Shown here: positions 8,442 through 15,453 of the stretch, one piece after another
Layout of the letters: each line of letters starts with the position of its first letter
How positions within the stretch are numbered: position 1 is the stretch's first letter
Assembly: GCA_964397655.1 (NCBI GenBank)
Contig: CAYNKA010000001.1
Location: 620,001-684,000 of the forward strand
Direction of reading: 5' to 3'
DNA length: 64,000 nucleotides
Source: CAYNKA01 sp964397655
Lineage (GTDB): Bacteria > Spirochaetota > Spirochaetia > DTKZ01
Notes under the pieces: generated by a model
The model's database searches: none
What the model was told of the DNA's origin: nothing
Seen by the model: the letters and a program-made list of their open reading frames with translations, nothing else
Position numbers and translations under genes: made by a program

Positions 8442-8939
8442 TCAATCCTCGTTTTTCATGGCTTTGACGATCCTCGCGGCCCGCACGAGGTTCTGGTAGA
8501 ACATCACGGCGCAGCAGAAGGGCACGACGGAGTACACGAAGCCATAGGGAATCTCGAGCGCAGGGGATTCCCAACCGAGGTTCTCCACGGTCACGATGAG
8601 GCCGCCCCTGATGATGAAGCCGAGAACGACGAGCATCACGATCTGCGCCGTGAGTTGGATGCTCCTTCCCGCGCGGCCGGGAAAGCGCTGGACGAGAAGG
8701 TCCAGGTTCATGTGCTCCCACCGCTCGTTCGCCAGGACCGAGCCTATGAGGATGACCCAGACGAAGAGAAAACGGGATGCCTCCTCGGACCAGGCGAGGG
8801 AGAAATTGAAGGCGTACCGACCCACGACGTTCCCGAAGACGATGAGGACGAGGAAGACCGAAAGGACGAAGAGGACGTATTTGAGCGCGATCATGAGATA
8901 ACGGTAGAGGAAGAAACCGCTCGGGTTCGTCGTGGTCAT
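8442..8939 (-). CDS. dctQ: TRAP transporter small permease (DctQ)
   Basis: A 165-residue, four-helix membrane protein of the DctQ family, with FNFSLAWSEEASRFLFVWVILIGSVLA as the recognisable second-helix region. The family's role is to join the large permease and the receptor. The ATG at 8939 has GAGGAG eight bases upstream and overlaps the stop of the upstream hydrolase (ATGA), so translation is coupled. An upstream GTG is not needed. Confidence 0.92.
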   Translation of the reverse strand: MTTTNPSGFFLYRYLMIALKYVLFVLSVFLVLIVFGNVVGRYAFNFSLAWSEEASRFLFVWVILIGSVLANERWEHMNLDLLVQRFPGRAGRSIQLTAQIVMLVVLGFIIRGGLIVTVENLGWESPALEIPYGFVYSVVPFCCAVMFYQNLVRAARIVKAMKNED

Positions 8940-10117
8940 GACGCGCACTCCTCGCCCGGCGTCGAGTAGAAGGACCGCACGGGCATCGGTTTTCCGTCCC
9001 TCATCGCGAGGCGCGGCTCCAGGAGGCGCCGGGCCCTTATTCGGTTCCCCGCCGCCCCGTCCATGAAGACGAACTCGCCTTCCACGAGTTCGAGCACCGA
9101 GATGTTCGCCTTACTCCCGATCGAAAGATTCCCCCACTCCGGCGCGATCCCGAGGGCCTTCGCGGGCTTCGAGGTCGTCGCGGCGATCACGTCCGCGAGC
9201 GGCATGCCTAGTTCGAGGAATTTCGACATGGTGACGAGGAGGCTCTGAACGTAGGGGGCGCCGACCATGGCGAGATCCGTCGTGATGAGGTCCGGCCCGA
9301 GGCCTTTCGCGAGAAGGACTTCCGCCACCTTCAGGCTGAAGTTGTTCCTTCCGTGGCTGCAGTCGAGGAGGACTCCCCGTTCCTTCGCCTCGCGGAGTTC
9401 GGGGTAGATCGTTCCGTCGTCCAGGACCATTCCGCCCGGCCGCCAGGTCATGTAGTGGCTCACGATATCGCCCTTGCGCAGGCGGCGGACCACGCTCCGG
9501 CCGAAGGCGTCGAGGGGATCGTTCTCACGCCGGAGGCGGAAGTCGCCGATGTGGACCATGAGGGGAAGACCGAGTTTTTCCGCAGCCCGGAGCGCCGTAT
9601 CTATCGGGTCGGGCTCGATCCCGATGAGGGTCTCGAGGGCTCGGATCTTGAGTCCCTTCACGTAGGGCCTGAAGGCGTTCACGGCCTTCTCGAGGAGGGC
9701 CGCGTCGATGTCTCCCGCGGTGTGGATCTCGGGAGTACGGATGAGGCCCGCGGCGGCGACGTTGACGAAGTAGGTCATCGCGGTCCTGCCTCCGGCGCCG
9801 TACATCTCGACCAGGGCCTCGAAGTTCGCCGGCCCCGCCGAGCCTCCGTCGTTCACGAGTAGGACTCCCGCATTGATCCCCGCCTCGTCGGGATGGACCG
9901 CATGATCCGTGAAATGGAGCACCGGATGGCAGTGCGCGTCGATGAGGCCGGGGGTCACGATCTTTCCGCCGACATCGATCACCGTCTTGGCGTCTTTTCC
10001 GGGCAGGTCCTTCGCGACGGCCCGAATCTTTCCATCTCCGATCGCGACGTCGAGCATGCCGTCGATCCCGTTCGCCGGATCCACCACCTGGCCGCCCTTC
10101 AGCAGAAAATCATGCAT
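8936..10117 (-). CDS. Amidohydrolase/deacetylase-family metallohydrolase
   Basis: A 393-residue TIM-barrel amidohydrolase. The metal site is formed by DAHCHP in the N-terminal part, a candidate carbamylated lysine in VKGLKIRA, MVHIGDF, and DCSHG/TTDLAM further on. The family includes amidohydrolase/deacetylases acting on N-acyl or ring amide compounds; the exact substrate cannot be read off. The ATG at 10117 has a GAGGAAGGG ribosome site. It is the first gene of the TRAP operon, overlapping dctQ by four bases, and is divergent from a GntR regulator. The likely role is to process the compound imported by the transporter. Confidence 0.87.
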   Translation of the reverse strand: MHDFLLKGGQVVDPANGIDGMLDVAIGDGKIRAVAKDLPGKDAKTVIDVGGKIVTPGLIDAHCHPVLHFTDHAVHPDEAGINAGVLLVNDGGSAGPANFEALVEMYGAGGRTAMTYFVNVAAAGLIRTPEIHTAGDIDAALLEKAVNAFRPYVKGLKIRALETLIGIEPDPIDTALRAAEKLGLPLMVHIGDFRLRRENDPLDAFGRSVVRRLRKGDIVSHYMTWRPGGMVLDDGTIYPELREAKERGVLLDCSHGRNNFSLKVAEVLLAKGLGPDLITTDLAMVGAPYVQSLLVTMSKFLELGMPLADVIAATTSKPAKALGIAPEWGNLSIGSKANISVLELVEGEFVFMDGAAGNRIRARRLLEPRLAMRDGKPMPVRSFYSTPGEECAS

Positions 10118-10143
10118 GATTCCCTTCCTCTCTGTACAAAAGC

Positions 10144-10172
10144 AGGATACAATGGTAAAGTACATCTGTCAA
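10144..10172 (-). promoter_or_regulatory. Promoter of the hydrolase-TRAP operon
   Basis: Reading leftwards, TTGACA (10172-10167), 17 bases and TATCCT (10149-10144) lie just upstream of the hydrolase start. The -35 sits in the left arm of the palindrome at 10166-10188, so binding there would block transcription. Confidence 0.7.
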
Positions 10173-10221
10173 TATAATATAGTGACAGATTTATCTATGT
10201 ACATATATGTTGTCCTACAAC
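10166..10221. promoter_or_regulatory. Two palindromic sites in the divergent GntR/TRAP promoter region
   Basis: CTGTCA (10166-10171) and TGACAG (10183-10188) form one inverted repeat, with an 11-bp spacer, over the minus-strand -35. GTTGTCCTACAAC (10209-10221) is a perfect 13-bp palindrome of the TTGT-N3-ACAA kind seen for FadR-subfamily GntR proteins. It lies just after a plausible plus-strand promoter (GTGACA 10182-10187, then an AT-rich -10 near 10205). The second is the better candidate for the product of the adjacent gntR gene. Confidence 0.6.
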
Positions 10222-10244
10222 TCTTTGGATAAGAGGTCGTCATT

Positions 10245-10973
10245 ATGGAAGCGGAAACGGTCGCAAACGGCGCGGAACTCGTCTCGATCAAACGGCAGAG
10301 CGTGCGAGGCCAGATCTTCGACCAGATAAAGAACAAGATCACGAGCGGTGCATGGCAGCCCGGAACCAAGATACCGTCGGAAAAGGACCTCACAAAGATG
10401 CTCGGCGTGAGCCGCCTCTCCATCCGGGAAGCCCTCCAGAAGCTCGTGGCCCTCGACCTGCTCGAGACCCACCAGGGCGACGGGACCTACGTCAAGGAAC
10501 GGGCAGGCAACATATTCACCGGAGGAGCCCTCCCCTTTCTCGCCCTGAGCCGTCCGGGAGTCTTCGAAATCCTCCAGTTCCGCCGCATCCTCGAAGCGGG
10601 AGCGGTCGAGCTCGCGGTCGCCAACGCAAGCGAGGAGGACATCGAGAGCCTTTCCTCCATCGTCGAGCGGATGAGAAAGGCGTCGGGCGACGCCGCCTAT
10701 TCGACGGAGGACTTCAATTTCCACATGGCCCTCGTCGCCTTGAGCGGCAACGTGGTCATCGTGAACCTCTACGAAGCCATGAAGCACATCATCCTCGAAT
10801 CGATCATCAACATGCAGACGAGCCAGGGAAAGAAGAACGCGGCGAAGTACCACGGCGCCCTCGTCGAGGACTTCCGCAAGCGCGACGCCGAGGCCGCGAA
10901 GAGGCATCTCCACGAGCACCTCAGCATCGCGATCGACCGCATCCTGAACGACGAGAAGATCAAGAAGATCTGA
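10245..10973 (+). CDS. GntR-family (FadR subfamily) transcriptional regulator
   Basis: A 242-residue regulator with an N-terminal winged helix (PSEKDLTKMLGVSRLSIREALQ as the recognition region, about 44-65) and a C-terminal all-helical FCD ligand domain (about 95-225). FCD proteins sense small organic acids. The gene is divergent from the TRAP operon, and palindromes lie between them, so it most likely controls uptake and degradation of the TRAP substrate and its own synthesis. The start ATG follows an AAGAGG sequence. The LysE-type exporter gene follows 14 bp downstream in the same operon. Confidence 0.92.
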   Translation: MEAETVANGAELVSIKRQSVRGQIFDQIKNKITSGAWQPGTKIPSEKDLTKMLGVSRLSIREALQKLVALDLLETHQGDGTYVKERAGNIFTGGALPFLALSRPGVFEILQFRRILEAGAVELAVANASEEDIESLSSIVERMRKASGDAAYSTEDFNFHMALVALSGNVVIVNLYEAMKHIILESIINMQTSQGKKNAAKYHGALVEDFRKRDAEAAKRHLHEHLSIAIDRILNDEKIKKI

Positions 10974-10987
10974 AGAGGAGACTCCAC

Positions 10988-11659
10988 GTGCCCGACGCCG
11001 ACCTCGGACCGAGAACCCCGCGGATCCTGCTCGACGGATTCCTCACGGGACTGCTTCTGCAGATCGCCGTGGGCCCGGTTTTCATCTTCGTCCTCAACAC
11101 GACGGTACAGAAGACACCGACCGACGGCCTCCTCGCGGCGCTCGCCGTCACGACGGTCGACTATGCCTACATCATTCTCGCCGCTCTCGGCGTCGGCAGG
11201 CTCGTCGATCGCCCGGCCGTGAAGCGCGTCATGCAGATCGCCGGGGGGCTCGTGCTCGCGGTCTTCGGTGTCATGGCCCTCCTTTCCGCGGCGAAGGCGC
11301 AGGAAGTCACCGGCCTTCCGCTCGACGGGCGATCGGACCCCCTCGGCAGCTTCGTCGCGGCCTTCGTCCTCACCTCCTCCAGCCCGCTCACGATCGTTTT
11401 CTGGACCGGCCTCTTCGCCGCGAAGGCGACGGAGAAAGGATACGGGAAAAGCGAACTCATTCCCTTCGGATTGGGGGCCGGCGCCTCGACCGCGGTCTTC
11501 CTCGGATCGGCGGTGATCGTGTTCTCCGCCTTCACGTCCTCGATCCCACCCCTCGCGGTGCGGATCCTCAACTGCCTCGTGGGCGCCGTTCTCCTCGCCT
11601 ACGGACTCATTCGCACGGGGAAGGGCCTCCGATCCGGCCGGCCGAAGCAGCCGGACTAG
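10988..11659 (+). CDS. LysE-family exporter
   Basis: A 223-residue membrane protein of the LysE/RhtB type, with about six helices. The family N-terminus is LLQIAVGPVFIFVLNTT, and TSSSPLTIVFWTGLFAAKA marks the central region. The family exports amino acids and related small molecules. The GTG start at 10988 is fixed by AGAGGAG seven bases upstream and the spacing from gntR. Cotranscription with the regulator suggests it exports a product or excess of the TRAP substrate. Its last four bases overlap the convergent lipoprotein gene. Confidence 0.85.
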   Translation: MPDADLGPRTPRILLDGFLTGLLLQIAVGPVFIFVLNTTVQKTPTDGLLAALAVTTVDYAYIILAALGVGRLVDRPAVKRVMQIAGGLVLAVFGVMALLSAAKAQEVTGLPLDGRSDPLGSFVAAFVLTSSSPLTIVFWTGLFAAKATEKGYGKSELIPFGLGAGASTAVFLGSAVIVFSAFTSSIPPLAVRILNCLVGAVLLAYGLIRTGKGLRSGRPKQPD

Positions 11660-12477
11660 GAGCCCGCATCCCGGCAGCTCCCCTCGGCTGCAGCGCGGGC
11701 CTCCCCGGTCCCGACACCTGTATATGCAGGACGATGCCCTCCATCGACCCGAGCCTCCTTCCCGCCGTCGTAGACTTCGACGTCGGCCCCTCGTTCGGGC
11801 CCGCTCGAATTCGGGACCTGTTCGATCCCGATCGTGAAGGATTCCGCGCCCTTGGCTCCCGTCCGCCCCGGGGAGACGACCAGGGAGGCAGTCGTAACCG
11901 TCGTGGTCCCGTAGAAGGTGAACAGAAGCTGAGCCTCCGAACCCACCGTGACGACGCTCGCCGTCCGGTACTTAGGGCCTCCCGCCACGAACCAGAAATA
12001 AACGTAGCCCGAACCCGCTGAAACCTCGTTCACATAGAGGCTTCCCGGCTTGAGCCCGTTCACGTATTTCCCGAGCGCAGCGTCGTAGACCTGGTCGTCG
12101 CCGAAGTAATAGCCCCGCCAATTGACGAGTTCGAGGTCGGCGGTCGAGGAATTCCTGATCCCGAGCAGGGTCCGGTTTACGAAACGGATTTTCCCCGCTC
12201 CGCTCGTGTCGCATCTGACGTAATCCGCCTGGTTGTACTTGAAATAGATCGTAGATTCCGGGATGCTCACCGTCTTCGAGCCGCCAGCCGAAAGCGTGAA
12301 AGCGCTCCACGACGACTGCCCGTTCGGCTGCACCGTGACGGCGTAGTCCGAAGCGTTGACGAAAAGATAGCCGAACTCGTCCTCCGAACCGCCTCCCCCC
12401 GTATCGCAGGAAGCCGCGAGGAAAAGCAGGCAGGAAGTCACGACCGCGGCCGCCGCACATCGAAAGAATCGTTTCAT
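11656..12477 (-). CDS. Putative lipoprotein of unknown function
   Basis: A 273-residue protein with a lipoprotein signal (KRFFRCAAAAVV... lipobox LAASC, then a glycine run). The body is rich in beta-type segments and aromatic residues (ADYVRCD, NWRGYYFGDD, YVYFWFVAGG), suggesting a secreted beta-sandwich. The last 45 residues are charged and low in complexity, so the 3' end might reflect a shifted frame. The start is supported by AGGAGG. No family was recognised. It is divergent from the DNA methyltransferase and convergent with the exporter. Confidence 0.75.
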   Translation of the reverse strand: MKRFFRCAAAAVVTSCLLFLAASCDTGGGGSEDEFGYLFVNASDYAVTVQPNGQSSWSAFTLSAGGSKTVSIPESTIYFKYNQADYVRCDTSGAGKIRFVNRTLLGIRNSSTADLELVNWRGYYFGDDQVYDAALGKYVNGLKPGSLYVNEVSAGSGYVYFWFVAGGPKYRTASVVTVGSEAQLLFTFYGTTTVTTASLVVSPGRTGAKGAESFTIGIEQVPNSSGPERGADVEVYDGGKEARVDGGHRPAYTGVGTGEARAAAEGSCRDAGS

Positions 12478-12659
12478 GTTTCCTCCTGCCGATGGACAGC
12501 AGGAATCGTGCCGAGCGCGATCAGGTTGGGTTATTTATTTCCAGGACAAGAGTTATAAGAAGGATTGACCTGCTCCACGACCGGGGAGGAAAGAAAAACG
12601 GAACCACGGTTCCCCGCCTCGGAACGGAGGTTTCGCCGTCGCTCGTTGTTCAACCTCAC

Positions 12660-12688
12660 TTGGCTCCCCGGGCGGGTCGTACTATACT
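12660..12688 (+). promoter_or_regulatory. Promoter of the DNA methyltransferase, predicted leaderless
   Basis: TTGGCT (12660-12665), 17 bases and TATACT (12683-12688) end seven bases before the ATG at 12696. No ribosome site fits between, so the transcript is predicted to begin at or next to the start codon. Confidence 0.6.
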
Positions 12689-12695
12689 CCTCGGA

Positions 12696-13772
12696 ATGGA
12701 AACGTTTCACAGGACCTTCTTCCGGAACTCCGCGGACCTTTCCTTCCTGGAGCCGGAGTCGATCGACCTCGTCGTGACCTCCCCGCCCTACCCCATGATC
12801 GCCATGTGGGACGTGCTCTTCGGTTCGCTCGACGCCCGCGTCGCTTCAGCTCTCGATGCGGCGGACGGGCCTGCGGCCTTCGAGCTCATGCACGGCTCGC
12901 TCGACGCGGTATGGGCGGAGTGCTTCCGGGTACTCAAGCCGGGGGCCTTCGCCTGCATCAACATCGGCGACGCCACCCGGACGATCGGCGGGGATTTCCG
13001 CCTCTACACGAACCACGCCCGGATCACGAGCCGTTGCGAAAGCATCGGCTTCCAATCGCTTCCCGCCGTACTCTGGCGGAAGCAGACGAACGCGCCGAAC
13101 AAGTTCATGGGATCGGGCATGCTCCCGGCGGGGGCCTACGTCACGCTCGAGCACGAGTACGTCCTCGTTCTCAGGAAGGGCGGTAAGAAGTCCTTCGAAG
13201 GAGCCGAGCGGGAAGCGCGCAGGAAGAGCGCCTTTTTCTGGGAGGAGAGGAACGTCTGGTTCTCCGATCTCTGGGACTTCAAGGGAGCGAAGCAGGATCT
13301 CGCCGAGGACGATGCCCGGAAGCGCAGCGCCGCCTTCCCCTTCGAGCTCGCCTTCAGGCTCGTCAACATGTACAGCCTGCGGGGCGGCCTCGTCCTCGAC
13401 CCCTTCCTCGGGACCGGCACCGTGATGCTCGCCGCCATAGCCTCGGCCCGGAATTCCGTCGGCGTCGAGATCGACGAAGGACTCGCCCCCGCGATCGAGC
13501 GGGAGGTCCTCGCCTTCGCGAACATCGCCGACGAGCGCCAGGCGAGACGCCTCGCGGAGCACGAGGCCTTCGTCGCGGAATGCCGGGAGAAGCGCGGCCG
13601 CGTCCTCGGCCACCGGAACGAAGCCCACGGCTTTCCCGTCATGACCGGCCAGGAGACGGAGCTGGAGCTTCCGTCGACGGGGAAGATCGCCCGGACGGGG
13701 AAGGCCGAGTTCCGCGCGACCCACGGCCGGTTCGAGCCGCCCGCCCGGAGCGCGGAGACGGAGGGATTTTGA
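12696..13772 (+). CDS. DNA methyltransferase, N4-cytosine/N6-adenine class
   Basis: A 358-residue site-specific DNA methyltransferase. The catalytic motif TSPPY (28-32) precedes the AdoMet motif DPFLGTGTV (about 235-243), the order of beta-class amino-methyltransferases. A variable middle region probably recognises the target. The longer open frame upstream lacks typical codon content, and METFHRTF is the natural N-terminus after the promoter. No restriction endonuclease lies beside it, so it is probably an orphan used in gene regulation or self-marking. The recognition sequence cannot be predicted. Confidence 0.85.
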   Translation: METFHRTFFRNSADLSFLEPESIDLVVTSPPYPMIAMWDVLFGSLDARVASALDAADGPAAFELMHGSLDAVWAECFRVLKPGAFACINIGDATRTIGGDFRLYTNHARITSRCESIGFQSLPAVLWRKQTNAPNKFMGSGMLPAGAYVTLEHEYVLVLRKGGKKSFEGAEREARRKSAFFWEERNVWFSDLWDFKGAKQDLAEDDARKRSAAFPFELAFRLVNMYSLRGGLVLDPFLGTGTVMLAAIASARNSVGVEIDEGLAPAIEREVLAFANIADERQARRLAEHEAFVAECREKRGRVLGHRNEAHGFPVMTGQETELELPSTGKIARTGKAEFRATHGRFEPPARSAETEGF

Positions 13773-13952
13773 AGCCTGCGGCAAGCGGACGGAAGGCTGA
13801 CGACGCTGCATGGCGTGGAGGGCGTCAGCGTCCGCGATCACCGCGCCCTACTGTCCGATCCCGCGGCATCTTTGGCGGCCGTGCTCGGGACTGACGGACG
13901 ACACCGGTATACGCCGGCGAACTCGCCTTTCGATTTTTCAATAAAAAAGCGA

Positions 13953-14345
13953 TCATCGGACAACGGCCGCCGCATCGGTTTTACTGAAGTCCTCTCCCTT
14001 ATACAAGAGAGCCTCGCCCGTATAGACCGCAAGCGCATAGGAACAGCAGTCCCCGAGGTTCAATCCCGCGGCATGTCGGCCCTTGCCGTACTTTCTCCAT
14101 GCCTCGAAAGCGAGAACCCGCATCGCATGGTCGAAGGGCACGACCTCCGTCCCGCACGTATGCAGGAGCAGATCGAGCTCTCTTTTTCCGTCGCCGCCCT
14201 TGCGGGCTTCCAGGACGATGTCCGCCTCCAAGGCGTTGAACGGAGTGATGAGTTTCCTCTCCCCCGAGGAGAGGTGTTTCGCGTAGACCTCCGCGTCCTC
14301 TTCCTGAAACAGCACGGCGAGGAGAGCGGAGGTATCGACTACCAT
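13953..14345 (-). CDS. vapC: VapC-type PIN-domain toxin
   Basis: A 130-residue PIN-domain ribonuclease. The acidic site is visible as MVVDTSAL (D4), a Glu near residue 40 in NALEADIV and NLGDCCSYALA (D near 99). VapC toxins cleave tRNA or rRNA. The gene overlaps vapB by seven bases (14339-14345), the standard antitoxin-toxin coupling. No terminator with a clear U-run was recognised after the stop. Confidence 0.92.
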   Translation of the reverse strand: MVVDTSALLAVLFQEEDAEVYAKHLSSGERKLITPFNALEADIVLEARKGGDGKRELDLLLHTCGTEVVPFDHAMRVLAFEAWRKYGKGRHAAGLNLGDCCSYALAVYTGEALLYKGEDFSKTDAAAVVR

Positions 14346-14599
14346 GAGAAGATTCCTTTATCGTCATACCCGAGAATTTCATCGGGCGTTCTTGCGTCCA
14401 GGTCCGGGAGAGCCGCGCAGCGCCTCGCAATCTCCGTGATCTCGATGAGCCTGGCGGCTTCCGACCCCGGAGCTTTGCCCAGAGTCCGGGATTTTTCCTC
14501 CAGGGACTCGATGATCGCCTGGGTCATGGAAATGTTGCGCCTGCGGGCGATGTCCCTCGCCAAGGCCTCAACCCTCTTGTTTCTGATACTCATTGCCAT
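14339..14599 (-). CDS. vapB: VapB-type antitoxin
   Basis: An 86-residue antitoxin of the Rv0623/PSK-regulator type: MAMSIRNKRVEALARDIAR, then ISMTQAIIESLEEK. The N-terminal half should form the DNA-binding part and the C-terminal half should wrap the toxin. GGAGAGG five bases before 14599 fixes this start over longer frames. It lies directly upstream of vapC. A perfect long palindrome in the promoter is the expected autoregulatory site. Confidence 0.9.
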   Translation of the reverse strand: MAMSIRNKRVEALARDIARRRNISMTQAIIESLEEKSRTLGKAPGSEAARLIEITEIARRCAALPDLDARTPDEILGYDDKGIFSW

Positions 14600-14616
14600 G
14601 AACGCCTCTCCAGCCG

Positions 14617-14656
14617 AACGTATATACAATTTAGTGATGTATATACGTTGAGTCAA
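14617..14656 (-). promoter_or_regulatory. vapBC promoter with perfect 12-bp-arm operator
   Basis: The arms AACGTATATACA (14617-14628) and TGTATATACGTT (14638-14649) are exact reverse complements across nine bases. On the minus strand TTGACT (14656-14651), 17 bases and TAAATT (14633-14628) form the promoter, so the palindrome fills the space between -35 and -10. Binding by the VapBC complex would shut transcription. Confidence 0.85.
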
Positions 14657-14708
14657 GGGCCGGCAACCGCAACTTCTATGTTCAGGTCGGAGACCAGGTC
14701 GGATATTT

Positions 14709-15326
14709 TTATGAAATCCCCGTATCGGTAAAACAGCAGTCGAGTTCCTTCAGGGTGAGATTGGCGAACTCATCCAAATACAAGAACATGTATCCGTCAT
14801 CGAGGCTACGTTCGGAAAAAGCCTTAAGAAGCTTCTTGCAGCGAGCCAGTTTGAATTCTTTGAATTCAGCGGAAACTGTGTACTTCATTTCCCCTCTTTT
14901 GAAGATATCCATCCGCAAAGTCAGTTCCTCATCAACTTCGTTTCGCATATCCAAGGCCACCTTGAAGCCGAAATTCTCGTTGAATGCCTTGAGGCCGCCT
15001 TCGGCTTCGAACGCGACGGGAAAACCTTTCTGCATTTTCAGGTTCGAAACAACGACCTCGGGAATCTGATATATCGCTGTCTTCTTTCGAAGAAGTTTGA
15101 AATTCACTACATATATCCTGTCCGTTTTCTTATCATATCTGGTTGAATCGAACGCTACGAATTCGTCGAATCGATAATCCTTGAGGAAATTCTTGAACGC
15201 AGTTTCGATCGCGGCATCGCCTTCTACGGAACGAGAGGATTTTTCCCTCGAGGAAGCTAAGAAGTACACACTGAGCACGACTGCCGTGAAGGCTCCCGCC
15301 AGGAAGATCAACCTGCTGACTTTCAT
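14709..15326 (-). CDS. Membrane-anchored protein of unknown function
   Basis: A 205-residue protein beginning with a hydrophobic N-terminal helix (LIFLAGAFTAVVLSVYFLA) that should act as signal or anchor. The rest is soluble, with alternating beta-type segments (IYVVNFKLL, YQIPEVVVSNL, KYTVSAEFKEF). It ends near paired cysteines. Base composition is more AT-rich than its surroundings. A GGGGGG ribosome site precedes the ATG at 15326. The 127 bp between this gene and dnaE2 contain only a short A/T run. Confidence 0.65.
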   Translation of the reverse strand: MKVSRLIFLAGAFTAVVLSVYFLASSREKSSRSVEGDAAIETAFKNFLKDYRFDEFVAFDSTRYDKKTDRIYVVNFKLLRKKTAIYQIPEVVVSNLKMQKGFPVAFEAEGGLKAFNENFGFKVALDMRNEVDEELTLRMDIFKRGEMKYTVSAEFKEFKLARCKKLLKAFSERSLDDGYMFLYLDEFANLTLKELDCCFTDTGIS

Positions 15327-15453
15327 GAGTCCCCCCTTTTTTTTAGCGGAGCAGTGTGAACGGAATGTCGCCCAGAACCTTGAAACCGCAATACCATACG
15401 ATTCTAACGAAATTCTTTGCCGCTCGCAAATCGCGAAGACCCGGAGGCACCTC

